DNA of 52,316 bases from Candidatus Scalindua sp. (GTDB lineage: Bacteria > Planctomycetota > Brocadiia > Brocadiales > Scalinduaceae), in assembly GCA_018670825.1 (NCBI GenBank), contig JABHIW010000067.1, positions 1-52,316 of the forward strand, read 5' to 3'. Shown here in pieces: positions 1 through 8,574 of the stretch. Numbering within the stretch: position 1 is the stretch's first letter; every line of letters begins with the position of its first letter. A program made the position numbers and the translations under genes. Below the pieces are notes generated by a model that searched no databases, was not told the origin of the DNA, and saw only the letters and a list, made by a program, of their open reading frames with translations.

Positions 1-103
1 CAGTCAATTCAATAGTAAGGGCAAACCCTGTGGAGCCGAATGCCAGGATAAAACTTACTAACAATCCTGTAACTATTAGCTTTATTCTCACAAACATCAA
101 CAT
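1..103 (-). CDS. Secreted protein, N-terminal signal-peptide part (runs off the window)
   Basis: Reading leftward from an ATG at 101-103 the frame stays open to the window edge. The first residues are MLMFVRIKLIVTGLLVSFI, followed by a small-residue stretch (GSTGFA) before LTIELT. This is a typical Sec signal peptide: a short basic start, about 15 hydrophobic residues and an AxA-like end near residue 28. A GGGAAAAG stretch just upstream could be the ribosome binding site. Only about 34 residues are visible, so the mature protein cannot be identified. It is on the same strand as the PEP-CTERM gene at 375-1268 but is separated from it by an intrinsic terminator, so it probably has its own promoter in 104-228. 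Confidence 0.5.
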   Translation of the reverse strand, partial: MLMFVRIKLIVTGLLVSFILAFGSTGFALTIELT

Positions 104-228
104 CTTTTCCCTTTCTTATTAATCGTATTACTATAGAAGAGAAGCATAAACTAATCAAGTAAAGGTGAACAAATAACGGAAGAATTTTGTTACTAACGAT
201 ATACATACTCTAACTTATAAAAAATCAT

Positions 229-269
229 AAAAAAACCGGCAATTCTCCCGTATGGCAGAATGCCGGCTT
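229..269 (-). terminator. Intrinsic terminator after the PEP-CTERM gene
   Basis: On the minus strand GCCGGCATTCT pairs with AGAATTGCCGG (one bulged base), giving an 11-bp GC-rich stem with a loop of about 10 nt, directly followed by seven T residues (A run at 229-235 on the plus strand). It lies about 105 bases past the stop codon of the PEP-CTERM gene and has the right orientation to end its transcript. Confidence 0.85.
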
Positions 270-374
270 TAAACTCTCTATCTGTCGTTATACTCTCGTT
301 CTCTCTCTTCGGTGAACATACTCTTTCTAACATATCTACCCCTCCGTGTCAGTATCATTCACGATTGCAGTACT

Positions 375-1268
375 TCAGGCAGCTTTTTTCTGTCTGCGCC
401 TTCTCCTTAGGTAGCTACCTCCAAATCCAGCCAGGCCGATTCCAAGCAGTGCTATAGTTGTCGGTTCAGGGACAGGATTTCCCCCAATAATATGGCCATC
501 AATTTCGTCATTACCGCATGACATTGTCCAGTGTACGTCTACATCGTTTTCTGATGATACACCAGAAACATTAGCTAGATTTAAAACTACTTTTCTATAA
601 TAACTCAGGAAACCGTTTTTCTCCTCCGTCCCCGTATCATTTGACATTAAGGCACCTACGATTCCATCAGGCGTATCACTATCGGTCATTGCAAATGGTG
701 CTGAACTATCGTAAATCAGATCATTTCTCCAAGAGACCCCTCCGTACAGCCCCTCTGCATCAGTACCAGTATCATGGCCATGGTCTCCATGTGCGTCTTG
801 GGAGACACTAACTTGCTTCCTATAGTAACCGCCATAAGCCTCTGTATAAAGCCCAAAGTCTACCGCATATTCATAACCGCTACCACCGGAACCAGAGACA
901 TCACCATCAAATGATAATGCTAAATCTCCTGCAAAATAACCACCGTAATATCCTGCAATATGAGTATGATCTCCAGAATCATGAAGGTGATTATCGAACT
1001 CCATCTCTGTACCTTCAACATTAAATCTGGTTTGCAGTCCTAATGAAAGTTCTTGTCCATCTAATTTATAGAAGAGATAATCAGCTTCATATCCATCTCC
1101 ACCGTGAGCATCATCATGGGAATCTGTTGCAAACACGTTCCAGCCATCAAATGTATCCAACGTGTCAATAACTGTAGTCGCCCTTGCAGTAGAGCACAAC
1201 ATCATAAGCATGACAATTCCTAATAACACCACCCTTAGACCACCGTTTTTATAAAACCGATACTTCAT
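375..1268 (-). CDS. His-rich PEP-CTERM sorting-domain protein
   Basis: 297-residue exported protein. It has a signal peptide (about residues 11-30, ending STARA) and a C-terminal PEP-CTERM domain: VPEP at about 266-269, a hydrophobic helix rich in Leu, Ile, Gly and Ala (IALLGIGLAGFGG), then a basic tail RRRRRQKK. In this family the tail is recognised by an exosortase, which cleaves near PEP and passes the protein on to the envelope or EPS matrix. The likely processing enzyme is at 32451-33320. The mature part is low in Cys, rich in Gly, Asp and Tyr, and has three His-rich patches (around DDAHGGD, HLHDSGDHTH and AHGDHGHD) that could bind metal. The start is fixed by AAAGGAGGG upstream of the ATG. 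No homology to a named enzyme family is recognised. A heptamer tandem repeat lies in its upstream region. Confidence 0.93.
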   Translation of the reverse strand: MKYRFYKNGGLRVVLLGIVMLMMLCSTARATTVIDTLDTFDGWNVFATDSHDDAHGGDGYEADYLFYKLDGQELSLGLQTRFNVEGTEMEFDNHLHDSGDHTHIAGYYGGYFAGDLALSFDGDVSGSGGSGYEYAVDFGLYTEAYGGYYRKQVSVSQDAHGDHGHDTGTDAEGLYGGVSWRNDLIYDSSAPFAMTDSDTPDGIVGALMSNDTGTEEKNGFLSYYRKVVLNLANVSGVSSENDVDVHWTMSCGNDEIDGHIIGGNPVPEPTTIALLGIGLAGFGGSYLRRRRRQKKAA

Positions 1269-1688
1269 AGCACTTTCCCTCCTTTATAAAAAGCGGAACC
1301 ACTAAAATACTCACTTATCTCTAGCTACGCCCAATGGACGTAGTTTTCACTCTATTAATAAACTTCAAAATACCTTCTTATTTATAGGTTAAGCAATACA
1401 TACTACATACTACATACTACATACTACATACTACATACTACATACTACATACTACATACTACATACTAAAGTAATCAACCATCAATTCGTTTGTCATTAT
1501 AAACGCTCCTGCCTCCCGAGTCAACTAATTTTTAAATATTCCCAAGAAACAAAATGCTTCATAACTTATAGTAGTTACTAAAATTATATAAATTATGAAT
1601 AATTACCTTCAAGCCATTTTCTAATATATTATTATTCCCTATTAAACCAATAAAAGGAGTGAATATTCATTAATTGAAGCATACTCAT
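1269..1688. other. 420-bp intergenic region between TPR gene and PEP-CTERM gene
   Basis: No credible gene. It is strongly AT-rich and holds the heptamer tandem repeat at 1396-1468, upstream of the PEP-CTERM gene. A promoter for that gene should lie here, but I could not choose a -35/-10 pair with confidence. No clear terminator follows the TPR gene stop at 1689. Confidence 0.6.
1396..1468. repeat. Heptamer tandem repeat (TACTACA)n, about 10 copies
   Basis: Nine exact copies of TACTACA at 1401-1463, followed by TACTA (1464-1468) and preceded by a partial copy (ATACA). The array is uninterrupted. Its near end is about 130 bases upstream of the PEP-CTERM start codon, in non-coding DNA. Such arrays change copy number by slipped-strand mispairing, and a 7-bp step would alter promoter spacing or helical phase. 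Confidence 0.95.
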
Positions 1689-4600
1689 TTAGCGGTCTGT
1701 ACCCTTTACTCTGCTTATTATTATTTTTTCTATTATTTCTTTTGCCTCTTTAGCCTCAGGGAAACTGCTGCTGATCTTTAAAGCGCGTTCCAACTCTGTT
1801 AAGGCATCTCTCTGAAGCCCCTTTTTGTAATAAGCCACTCCAAGATGATAACGTATCGTAGGATTCCACGTAGCATTCCGTACAGCAGCCCTCAACTCTG
1901 AGACCGCCTCGTCATAACTAGCATTCAGATAATAAATCCAACCAAGTGTGTCACTTATGGCTGGAGTGTTCGGTGATAGTTCTTTAGCTTTTTCAGCCAG
2001 TACTAATGCTTCATCCATTTTGTCCTGCATTTTTGACGCATATAGCCATGCAAGGTTATTGTAAGCTGTTGGAGATTCAGGGCTTAGCTCAATTACCTTT
2101 CTATAGGCGCTGATAGACTCCTCAAGCATATCCTTAGACTCCAGTATTACTCCAAGATTAAGAAATGCAGAAACGTTATTCTGGTCAATACTTATGACTT
2201 TTCTATACTGTTTTAATGCTTCATCTAATTTCCCTTCGCTATGGTATATACCTGCAAGTTTGTTATACGAATGTGTAAGCTCCGGCTCTAATTCTATAAT
2301 TTCCTTACAGATATCCTTTGCCTTATCTTTTTTCCCCATCAACAGAAGGGAGTCTATCTGTGATTCGTATGCAATTATATTAGCGGGAGCTATATTTGTT
2401 ATTTTGTCATATTCTCTTACAATACGATTGAACCATCTATTATTGGTATATGCTAAAGCACGGGCTAAATGATATGGAATTTTACCTCCCAACTCCTTGT
2501 TCCGTCCACACAGCTTGATCAAATCCAGATACTGACTCTTTTGCGTGTCATTGAACGTTGTCATTGCTTTCAGATGTCGTTCCGCATTTTCAAACTCACC
2601 TTTGGCCATATATAAATTTAGCATACATAAATTTGCAACGGTACCATCCGGCTGAAAACTCAAAGCTTTCGTACACGCTTCCCTGGCCCCCTTATAATCT
2701 TTGTTTATTTGATACGCGACAGCTAAGTTGTACCACAATAGACTATTTTCCGGAAAATTCTCTACCCCCTGTTCATATGTAAAAATAGCATTTTCATACT
2801 CCTCAATATCTATATACAATATGCCCAGATCGTATACATTCAATAATTTTTGGTTTTTAGACAAAACTCGTTTCAATTGGGATATCGCCTGTGGCATATC
2901 TTCATTTCCTACATAAATCTTTGCCAGTACAGAGCGAGCTGTTGGATTATCAGTCTCAATACTTAGAGCGTTCGTTATCGCTTCATGTGCTTTGATATTA
3001 TCATCCATAGCCATATAGCTTTTTGCCAGGGAGATATAGACGTTTACATTGTTTGGATATTCCTTTATTATCGAGTCGAACTCAGTTACGGATTCTGAGT
3101 ATTTCCCCATTAAAGCATAAGAGTTTCCCAATCCAAAACGGGCTTCAACGGTATCAGGTTTAACTTTCAGTGCTGCTTTATAAAGCAGTGCAGCTATATC
3201 AGGTTTTTTTGCAGCTATATTAATGTTTGCAAGATTTAAGAACGCCGGAACAAAATCGGAATTTATATCAATTATTTTGTTGAATTCGAATACTGCGTCT
3301 TTTATAAGCCCCTTCCTCATATACGCCATCCCCAGGATATTATGTATACGCACATCTACAGGCCTGGTTTCTAGTGCTTTCTTACAGTGTTCAATGCATT
3401 TATCAAAATCACCTTGAGCGAATTTCATCCTGGCCATATTAAAATGCCCTTCAAAAGTATCACTCCTTAATTCGATCATCTTCGTAAACTCTGATTCTGC
3501 TTTTTCAAAATTCTTCTCTGCAAGGCTTACTTTACCTAATAAATTATGAGCTATCAAATTTTCCGGTTCGAGTGCTATAACATCCGAAAGCATCTTTGCC
3601 GCTTTCTCCGCATCACCCTGTTTAATAAGTACCCCTGCAAGTGCTAAACGCCCGGATATGGATTTACTATCTACACCAATCATGTTCTGATACATTGAGA
3701 TTGCTTCATCCTGCTTGTCAGTCATTAGGTAGGCCCTGCCCAGATCATAGTATGATGATGCAAATTCCGGTTTATCCTTTATAATTTCAGAATATATTGC
3801 AATCGCCTCATCATTGCGATTTGTACTGAGGTAGGTATTGGCAAGAATTACTTTAGGCACTATATTTTCCGGAAAAATCTCCATCGCCTTCTTGCATTCA
3901 CTAATTGCCAAATCAAAAAGACCAACCTGTCTTGCAAATACTGCTTTATTCAGTGCAAACGCAACTTGTTTCCCTTTTTCATGATTTAATTGGCATAAAT
4001 CCAATAATTCTAAATATGCTTTTTTCTGGTCAAAAGTAAATGAAGGGATTGATTCAATTTGTTCCTCTGCTTTACTAAATTCACCATTAGCTGCATAAAT
4101 ATTTGTTAAAACAAGTTTAAAAGAGGGAACTTCAGGTTTTAATTCTATAGCTTTCTTACAGTATGATATAGACGTGTGGTAGTTTTCTTTTTGCTGATAC
4201 GAAAGAGCAATGTTGAAGTATAGTACTGCATTACCCGGAACAAGTTTAACTGCTTTATTGTATAAATCAATCGACTCGTCTGACTTTCCCTGCAGGAAAT
4301 ACATTCTGGCTAATGCATAACCCTGAACATAATCAGGATTAATTTCTAATGTCTTTTCATGAATCTTTGCTGCCGCATCAAAATCACCATCCTTTTCATA
4401 TAGACTCGCCAATACCGTCCTCGCATGTAAGCTATTTGGCTCTATAGAAATTATTTTTTCCAACGCTTTCCTTGCCTCAACATTATTTTCCGTTACAGTA
4501 TAAGCCTTTGCAAGATTAAGAAGAGTAGCCGATGATTTTGGATTTATTTCAATACCCTTTTTAAATTGTTCTATACCAATCTCGAAGTTACCACGCCTTA

Positions 4601-6053
4601 TGTGTGCAAGTCCCAGCAGATCATATGCTTTTGCTGCTTTTGGATTTGCCATAAGAATTGCCTCACACTGACGTATACACTTACTCAGCTGGCCAGAGGC
4701 AAGGCTTAAATAAGCCATATTAACTTCACCAATAGAATAATTAAGTTTAAGGACCTTCCCAAATTGTTTTTCAGCATTTTCGTAATCCTGTGTTTTCACG
4801 TACGAAAGGCCAAGCATCTGCAGAGCATCCACATTATCAGGTTTGAGTTCAAGAATGTCTTTGCACAACGAAATTGTTTCCTTTTGCCAGCCCTCTTTTG
4901 ATAGCAGTCTTGCAAGATTCAATTTTGCAGGAATGAAGTCCGGAGCAAGTTCTACGGCAGTCTTAAATTCGGTTTTAGCCTCCTCTATACGACCCTCTTC
5001 CGCTAAGGCAAGTGCTAGAAAATAGTGAGGCTCCATCAATTTAGGCAGTCTTAAAATTGATTCCTTTAAGAGAGAAATAGCCTTCTTGTACTCTTTTCTT
5101 TGTAATAGTACACTACCTTTAATAAAATATACTGCCGGTACTTGCGCTGATGGGTTTATCTTAGACACTTGCTCTGCTTCGGCATATGCTTCATCAAATT
5201 TTGACAGTCTCAATAACAAGAGCCCTAATTGCGTGCGCGCCATTATGTCTTCAGGTTTTTTCTCCAATATCAGCTTATAAGATGCAATTGCCTCATCAAC
5301 CTTACCTTGCTGCTCAGATATTGTAGCCAAAAGCAACCGTGCCTGATAATTATCAGGATCAAGTTCTGACAAGAGCATATCACATTCCTTCTTTGCAAAA
5401 GCTAAATTACCCTTGTTTATGTACAACCTGACAAGGGAAACATGCGCCGGAATATACGACTTATTAAGTTTAATTATACGCTTGAAATCAACGATAGCAT
5501 CATCAACTAATCCTTGTGAAAAATGGATCTCTCCCAGTAGAGCGTAAGCCTGCGCGTAATTTGGATTCTTCTCGATTATGCCCCTGCAGATATCCTCTGC
5601 ATCCAGAAGCCTTTCTAAGACCAGGGATTCACTCTCACCAAGTTTTCTTAATTCGGCGGCCTTTGTCATATCGATAATTGCAAGCTGAATGCTTGCATCA
5701 AAATGAGTTGGCTTGGCTTTAATAATAGTTTTAAACTCGCCTTCAGCTTTATCATATTCCTTTAACTTAATGTATGATAAACCCATTTGAAAACGAGCAT
5801 ATAAATTCCCGGGATTTCGTTGCAATTCTTTACGGTATTCAGCGATAGCATCCGTATGCCTGTTTAAACCTGCAAGAATTTTGCCTTTTTCAAAACTTTG
5901 TTTTTGGGCACCGGAAGATTTTCTCTTTACATACAAACCATAAAAGGCTATCGAAGAACACAAAACTACGGTGACCGGTATCGCTACAAATAGAACCCAG
6001 AATTTAATGCCCTTTTGTTTGTGTTTCCTGCGTTTTCTTTTCATATTAGCCAT
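1689..6053 (-). CDS. Giant membrane-anchored TPR protein (PrsT-like)
   Basis: 1454 residues. A very basic cytoplasmic start (KRKRRKHKQKG) is followed by one membrane helix at about residues 17-40. The rest is an almost unbroken solenoid of tetratricopeptide repeats from about residue 50 to the end. The consensus is visible throughout: A.Y.LG..Y...G..eeAi..y.kai.l.P in 34-residue steps, roughly 38-40 units. TPR solenoids are protein-docking scaffolds; PEP-CTERM/exosortase systems carry a TPR protein called PrsT, but that family is usually shorter. The scaffold should face the periplasm. The start has AAGGAG nine bases upstream of the ATG. Repeats are diverged from one another, so this is an old array. 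The gene is large, monocistronic-looking and flanked by about 200 and 420 bp of non-coding DNA. The TPR assignment is certain; the PrsT role is inferred. Confidence 0.9.
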   Translation of the reverse strand: MANMKRKRRKHKQKGIKFWVLFVAIPVTVVLCSSIAFYGLYVKRKSSGAQKQSFEKGKILAGLNRHTDAIAEYRKELQRNPGNLYARFQMGLSYIKLKEYDKAEGEFKTIIKAKPTHFDASIQLAIIDMTKAAELRKLGESESLVLERLLDAEDICRGIIEKNPNYAQAYALLGEIHFSQGLVDDAIVDFKRIIKLNKSYIPAHVSLVRLYINKGNLAFAKKECDMLLSELDPDNYQARLLLATISEQQGKVDEAIASYKLILEKKPEDIMARTQLGLLLLRLSKFDEAYAEAEQVSKINPSAQVPAVYFIKGSVLLQRKEYKKAISLLKESILRLPKLMEPHYFLALALAEEGRIEEAKTEFKTAVELAPDFIPAKLNLARLLSKEGWQKETISLCKDILELKPDNVDALQMLGLSYVKTQDYENAEKQFGKVLKLNYSIGEVNMAYLSLASGQLSKCIRQCEAILMANPKAAKAYDLLGLAHIRRGNFEIGIEQFKKGIEINPKSSATLLNLAKAYTVTENNVEARKALEKIISIEPNSLHARTVLASLYEKDGDFDAAAKIHEKTLEINPDYVQGYALARMYFLQGKSDESIDLYNKAVKLVPGNAVLYFNIALSYQQKENYHTSISYCKKAIELKPEVPSFKLVLTNIYAANGEFSKAEEQIESIPSFTFDQKKAYLELLDLCQLNHEKGKQVAFALNKAVFARQVGLFDLAISECKKAMEIFPENIVPKVILANTYLSTNRNDEAIAIYSEIIKDKPEFASSYYDLGRAYLMTDKQDEAISMYQNMIGVDSKSISGRLALAGVLIKQGDAEKAAKMLSDVIALEPENLIAHNLLGKVSLAEKNFEKAESEFTKMIELRSDTFEGHFNMARMKFAQGDFDKCIEHCKKALETRPVDVRIHNILGMAYMRKGLIKDAVFEFNKIIDINSDFVPAFLNLANINIAAKKPDIAALLYKAALKVKPDTVEARFGLGNSYALMGKYSESVTEFDSIIKEYPNNVNVYISLAKSYMAMDDNIKAHEAITNALSIETDNPTARSVLAKIYVGNEDMPQAISQLKRVLSKNQKLLNVYDLGILYIDIEEYENAIFTYEQGVENFPENSLLWYNLAVAYQINKDYKGAREACTKALSFQPDGTVANLCMLNLYMAKGEFENAERHLKAMTTFNDTQKSQYLDLIKLCGRNKELGGKIPYHLARALAYTNNRWFNRIVREYDKITNIAPANIIAYESQIDSLLLMGKKDKAKDICKEIIELEPELTHSYNKLAGIYHSEGKLDEALKQYRKVISIDQNNVSAFLNLGVILESKDMLEESISAYRKVIELSPESPTAYNNLAWLYASKMQDKMDEALVLAEKAKELSPNTPAISDTLGWIYYLNASYDEAVSELRAAVRNATWNPTIRYHLGVAYYKKGLQRDALTELERALKISSSFPEAKEAKEIIEKIIISRVKGTDR

Positions 6054-6250
6054 TACTCAATGCTCCTTTTGTATTACTGTTTTTAGTAACTGAGATCTTT
6101 ATAGACAATATCAATGTCACTATAGAATTTTGTTATGATATATTGACAGCAAATTATGTCAACCATAAAATGGCTTGTTGATAAAGCTGGAATTATTATG
6201 TAACTTATGTAAATATAATATATTAACTCAAATTAGCAATCTTGTGTTTA

Positions 6251-7060
6251 TCATTTTTTTTTAATAGATTCAATAAGCTCTTTTATATAATTAATTGGTA
6301 TCGCATAACTAATACCGGTAGATATCTGCTTATTCTCCTTTGTCGTCTGTATAAATGCACTATTCAGTACACCAATAACGTCACCCGTTTCGGGAAGTAA
6401 CAAAGGCCCCCCACTATTCCCTGGAAAAGCAGTACAATCAAGTTGAAAAATAAAATACGGGTCTGTTAATGCACTTATCATCCGGTTTGAAAGTAATGAC
6501 ATATTCTGTACGGGAATTGCCATAGGACTTATATTGCTGATTATTCCCGTATGAGTGGTGGGATGCAAACCAAAAACAGGGCCATATGGATAACCGCAAA
6601 GTGCGATGGATTGCCCTTCTTTAACTTTTGAGGAATCTCCTAACTTTAAATAATTAAATCCACTCCCTTTCAGCTTGATAATAGCAAGGTCATATTTTAT
6701 ATTCTTGTTTACAACTTTGGCACTGACTTTTATTGAGTTCCCTGTGTCAGGAAAAAAAGCATATAAATTGTCAATTTCACCATTTCTATTAATTGCGCTT
6801 AATACGTGTTCTGCCGTAATTGCATAACCATTTTTACTAAAAACAAACCCGGTACCGTAAAATTTTACAGCAGGCCTGGAAAGTGGATGATACGTACCAA
6901 CCGCTATTATGGAAGGCTTAACCTTCTTGATTGTCTCTACCAGGCTGGTACGTTCATACGCAACAATATTTCCACCTGGTAAAAGCAAAAGTAATCCAAG
7001 GATCAAAAAGAAATATGAGATATTTCTATAGGACGATTTTCTGTAAGTAGCCTTTTTCAT
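6251..7060 (-). CDS. HtrA/DegP-like trypsin-fold serine protease without PDZ domain
   Basis: 269 residues. An N-terminal hydrophobic segment (about 14-28) acts as a signal peptide or anchor. The S1C catalytic triad is present: His85 in ITAEHVLS, Asp124 in KYDLAIIKL and Ser216 in FPGNSGGPLL. The C-terminus follows directly after the protease fold (SYAIPINYIKELI), so the PDZ domains of DegP/DegS are absent, as in shorter secreted trypsin-like HtrA relatives. It should act in the periplasm on misfolded or regulatory proteins. It is transcribed away from the metallophosphoesterase gene, with only 44 bp between the two starts, so the promoters must overlap. Family assignment is firm; the substrate is unknown. 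Confidence 0.88.
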   Translation of the reverse strand: MKKATYRKSSYRNISYFFLILGLLLLLPGGNIVAYERTSLVETIKKVKPSIIAVGTYHPLSRPAVKFYGTGFVFSKNGYAITAEHVLSAINRNGEIDNLYAFFPDTGNSIKVSAKVVNKNIKYDLAIIKLKGSGFNYLKLGDSSKVKEGQSIALCGYPYGPVFGLHPTTHTGIISNISPMAIPVQNMSLLSNRMISALTDPYFIFQLDCTAFPGNSGGPLLLPETGDVIGVLNSAFIQTTKENKQISTGISYAIPINYIKELIESIKKK

Positions 7061-7104
7061 TTTTCTCTGGAACTAGTTAATTAGTTGATTTATCATCTCA
7101 GAAT

Positions 7105-7959
7105 ATGATTACTAAAAAAAGTTATTTAACTATAAGAAAAAATCTACTTATTGCAATCATAACATTAAGCTTAATTGTGGTTTTTGTATACGGTTTTTTC
7201 ATCGAACCCCATATGGTTAATTTAAAGACCGTTACTATTAGAAACAAAGCATTGGCATTAACATTCAAAAAATTAAAAATAGTTCAACTTAGTGATCTAC
7301 ATATTGGAAGAAACAAATCTATTTCTACAAAACGAACACTTGAAATATTAAATAAACTTAAGCCAGATCTGATATTATTAACAGGAGATTACGTTGAATG
7401 GAATGGAACAAAGCAGAGCTATGACAACGCCATAGATTTTCTATCACAATTAAATTCCCCCCTTGGTACATATGCAGTAATGGGAGATGCTGACTACTCA
7501 TCCTCCAGAAGATCCTGCAGGTTTTGCCATGAAGAGGGAAGTGCACATCCACCGACACAACATAAAGTCAAATTTTTAAGAGACACTAAAACTCTTATTG
7601 ATGTTGAAGGGAAAAGAGTTTCTATTATTGGAGTCGGAAGAGACTCCAATCTTAATGTAATTAACAGTATACTTACAGATGACCCCACAATTCTGCTCTC
7701 TCATTTTTCATCTGCGTACGATTATATAAACGGAAAAGATAATGTTCTCGTCCTTTCCGGTGACACCCATGGAGGCCAAATATATATACCAGAATTCATA
7801 TGGAAGATCATCAAGAGAAAACCTGACGCAAAACACAAATATGGTTTATATCAAGATGAGAGTAAATCGTTATACGTCACAAGCGGCATTGGCACATCAG
7901 ATATACCCTTTCGACTTGGCGTACCACCAGAAGTCGTACTATTTGAATTTACGGAGTAG
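7105..7959 (+). CDS. Membrane-anchored metallophosphoesterase, variant active site with CxxCH
   Basis: 284 residues, calcineurin-like phosphoesterase fold of the YkuE/YaeI type. There is one N-terminal membrane helix (about 13-33) with the catalytic domain outside. Metal motifs are D64-x-H66 in LSDLHIG, D95 in LLTGDYVEW, H200 in LLSH and H222 in GDTHGGQ. The normal GNHD motif is replaced by G127-D-A-D130, so the Asn ligand and the catalytic His are gone. The loop right after it has C138-R-F-C141-H142, a c-type heme attachment motif, then His148 and His153. In YkuE relatives the fourth motif is usually GHTHGGQ; here it is GDTHGGQ. The lipoprotein gene follows after 5 bases, so the two are probably co-transcribed. 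The enzyme may have lost phosphatase activity or use another metal arrangement; the fold is certain and the activity is not. Confidence 0.85.
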   Translation: MITKKSYLTIRKNLLIAIITLSLIVVFVYGFFIEPHMVNLKTVTIRNKALALTFKKLKIVQLSDLHIGRNKSISTKRTLEILNKLKPDLILLTGDYVEWNGTKQSYDNAIDFLSQLNSPLGTYAVMGDADYSSSRRSCRFCHEEGSAHPPTQHKVKFLRDTKTLIDVEGKRVSIIGVGRDSNLNVINSILTDDPTILLSHFSSAYDYINGKDNVLVLSGDTHGGQIYIPEFIWKIIKRKPDAKHKYGLYQDESKSLYVTSGIGTSDIPFRLGVPPEVVLFEFTE

Positions 7960-7964
7960 AACTT

Positions 7965-8504
7965 ATGTTATTTACCAAGATAACACGCGTATTTGTTTCA
8001 TTAATCCTCACACTGACACTCTTAACAGGCTGCCAGGATAGATCACGGTTTTCTTTTGACTTCGAGACTGAGGATATTCTTGATACTCTCCCATGGAAAT
8101 GTAAAACGTTCTTCTCTCTTTCAAAAAAGCATGCAACTTCAGGCCAAAAAAGTTTGAAGATCGAACTATATCCATCTCCCTATCCCGGTATAACGCTGAA
8201 CAAATTCAATCCAAATTGGTCAAATTTTAATGTCCTCAAGTTTGACGTCTATAACGAAGAACAGATACCACTTCGTTTGGCCATTCGTATCGATGACAAA
8301 AAAGACCCTTCATACAGCGACAGATACCGCCATGCTATTATTCTTAATACCGGCATGAACAACATTTCTATTCCGTTGAACACTTTGCATACATCCGGAA
8401 CAGACAGAAACATAAACCACTCAAGTATCCAATCAGTGACCTTCTTTCTGGTACAACCTAAAGAAAAACGAATCATTTACATCGACAATATAAGATTGGA
8501 ATGA
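7965..8504 (+). CDS. Lipoprotein with a carbohydrate-binding-like beta-sandwich domain
   Basis: 179 residues. The signal peptide ends in a lipobox (TLLTGC, Cys at about 23), so it is predicted to be lipid-anchored. The rest resembles jelly-roll (CBM/galactose-binding-like) domains: a start FSFDFETEDI, the SGQKSLKIELY strand typical of such modules, FNVLKFDVYN, LRLAIRIDD, NISIPLNTL and a closing RIIYIDNIRLE. Domains with this pattern often bind polysaccharide, but no catalytic residues are evident. GGAG lies eight bases before the ATG. It is the second gene of the short plus-strand unit with the metallophosphoesterase. The family call is by pattern, so the function is only suggested. Confidence 0.7.
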   Translation: MLFTKITRVFVSLILTLTLLTGCQDRSRFSFDFETEDILDTLPWKCKTFFSLSKKHATSGQKSLKIELYPSPYPGITLNKFNPNWSNFNVLKFDVYNEEQIPLRLAIRIDDKKDPSYSDRYRHAIILNTGMNNISIPLNTLHTSGTDRNINHSSIQSVTFFLVQPKEKRIIYIDNIRLE

Positions 8505-8574
8505 TCCCCACCTATTCACCGAAAACGTAGAATTTCTCCAACAAGTTGGTGAGCGCTACGTACCACAACTCTTT

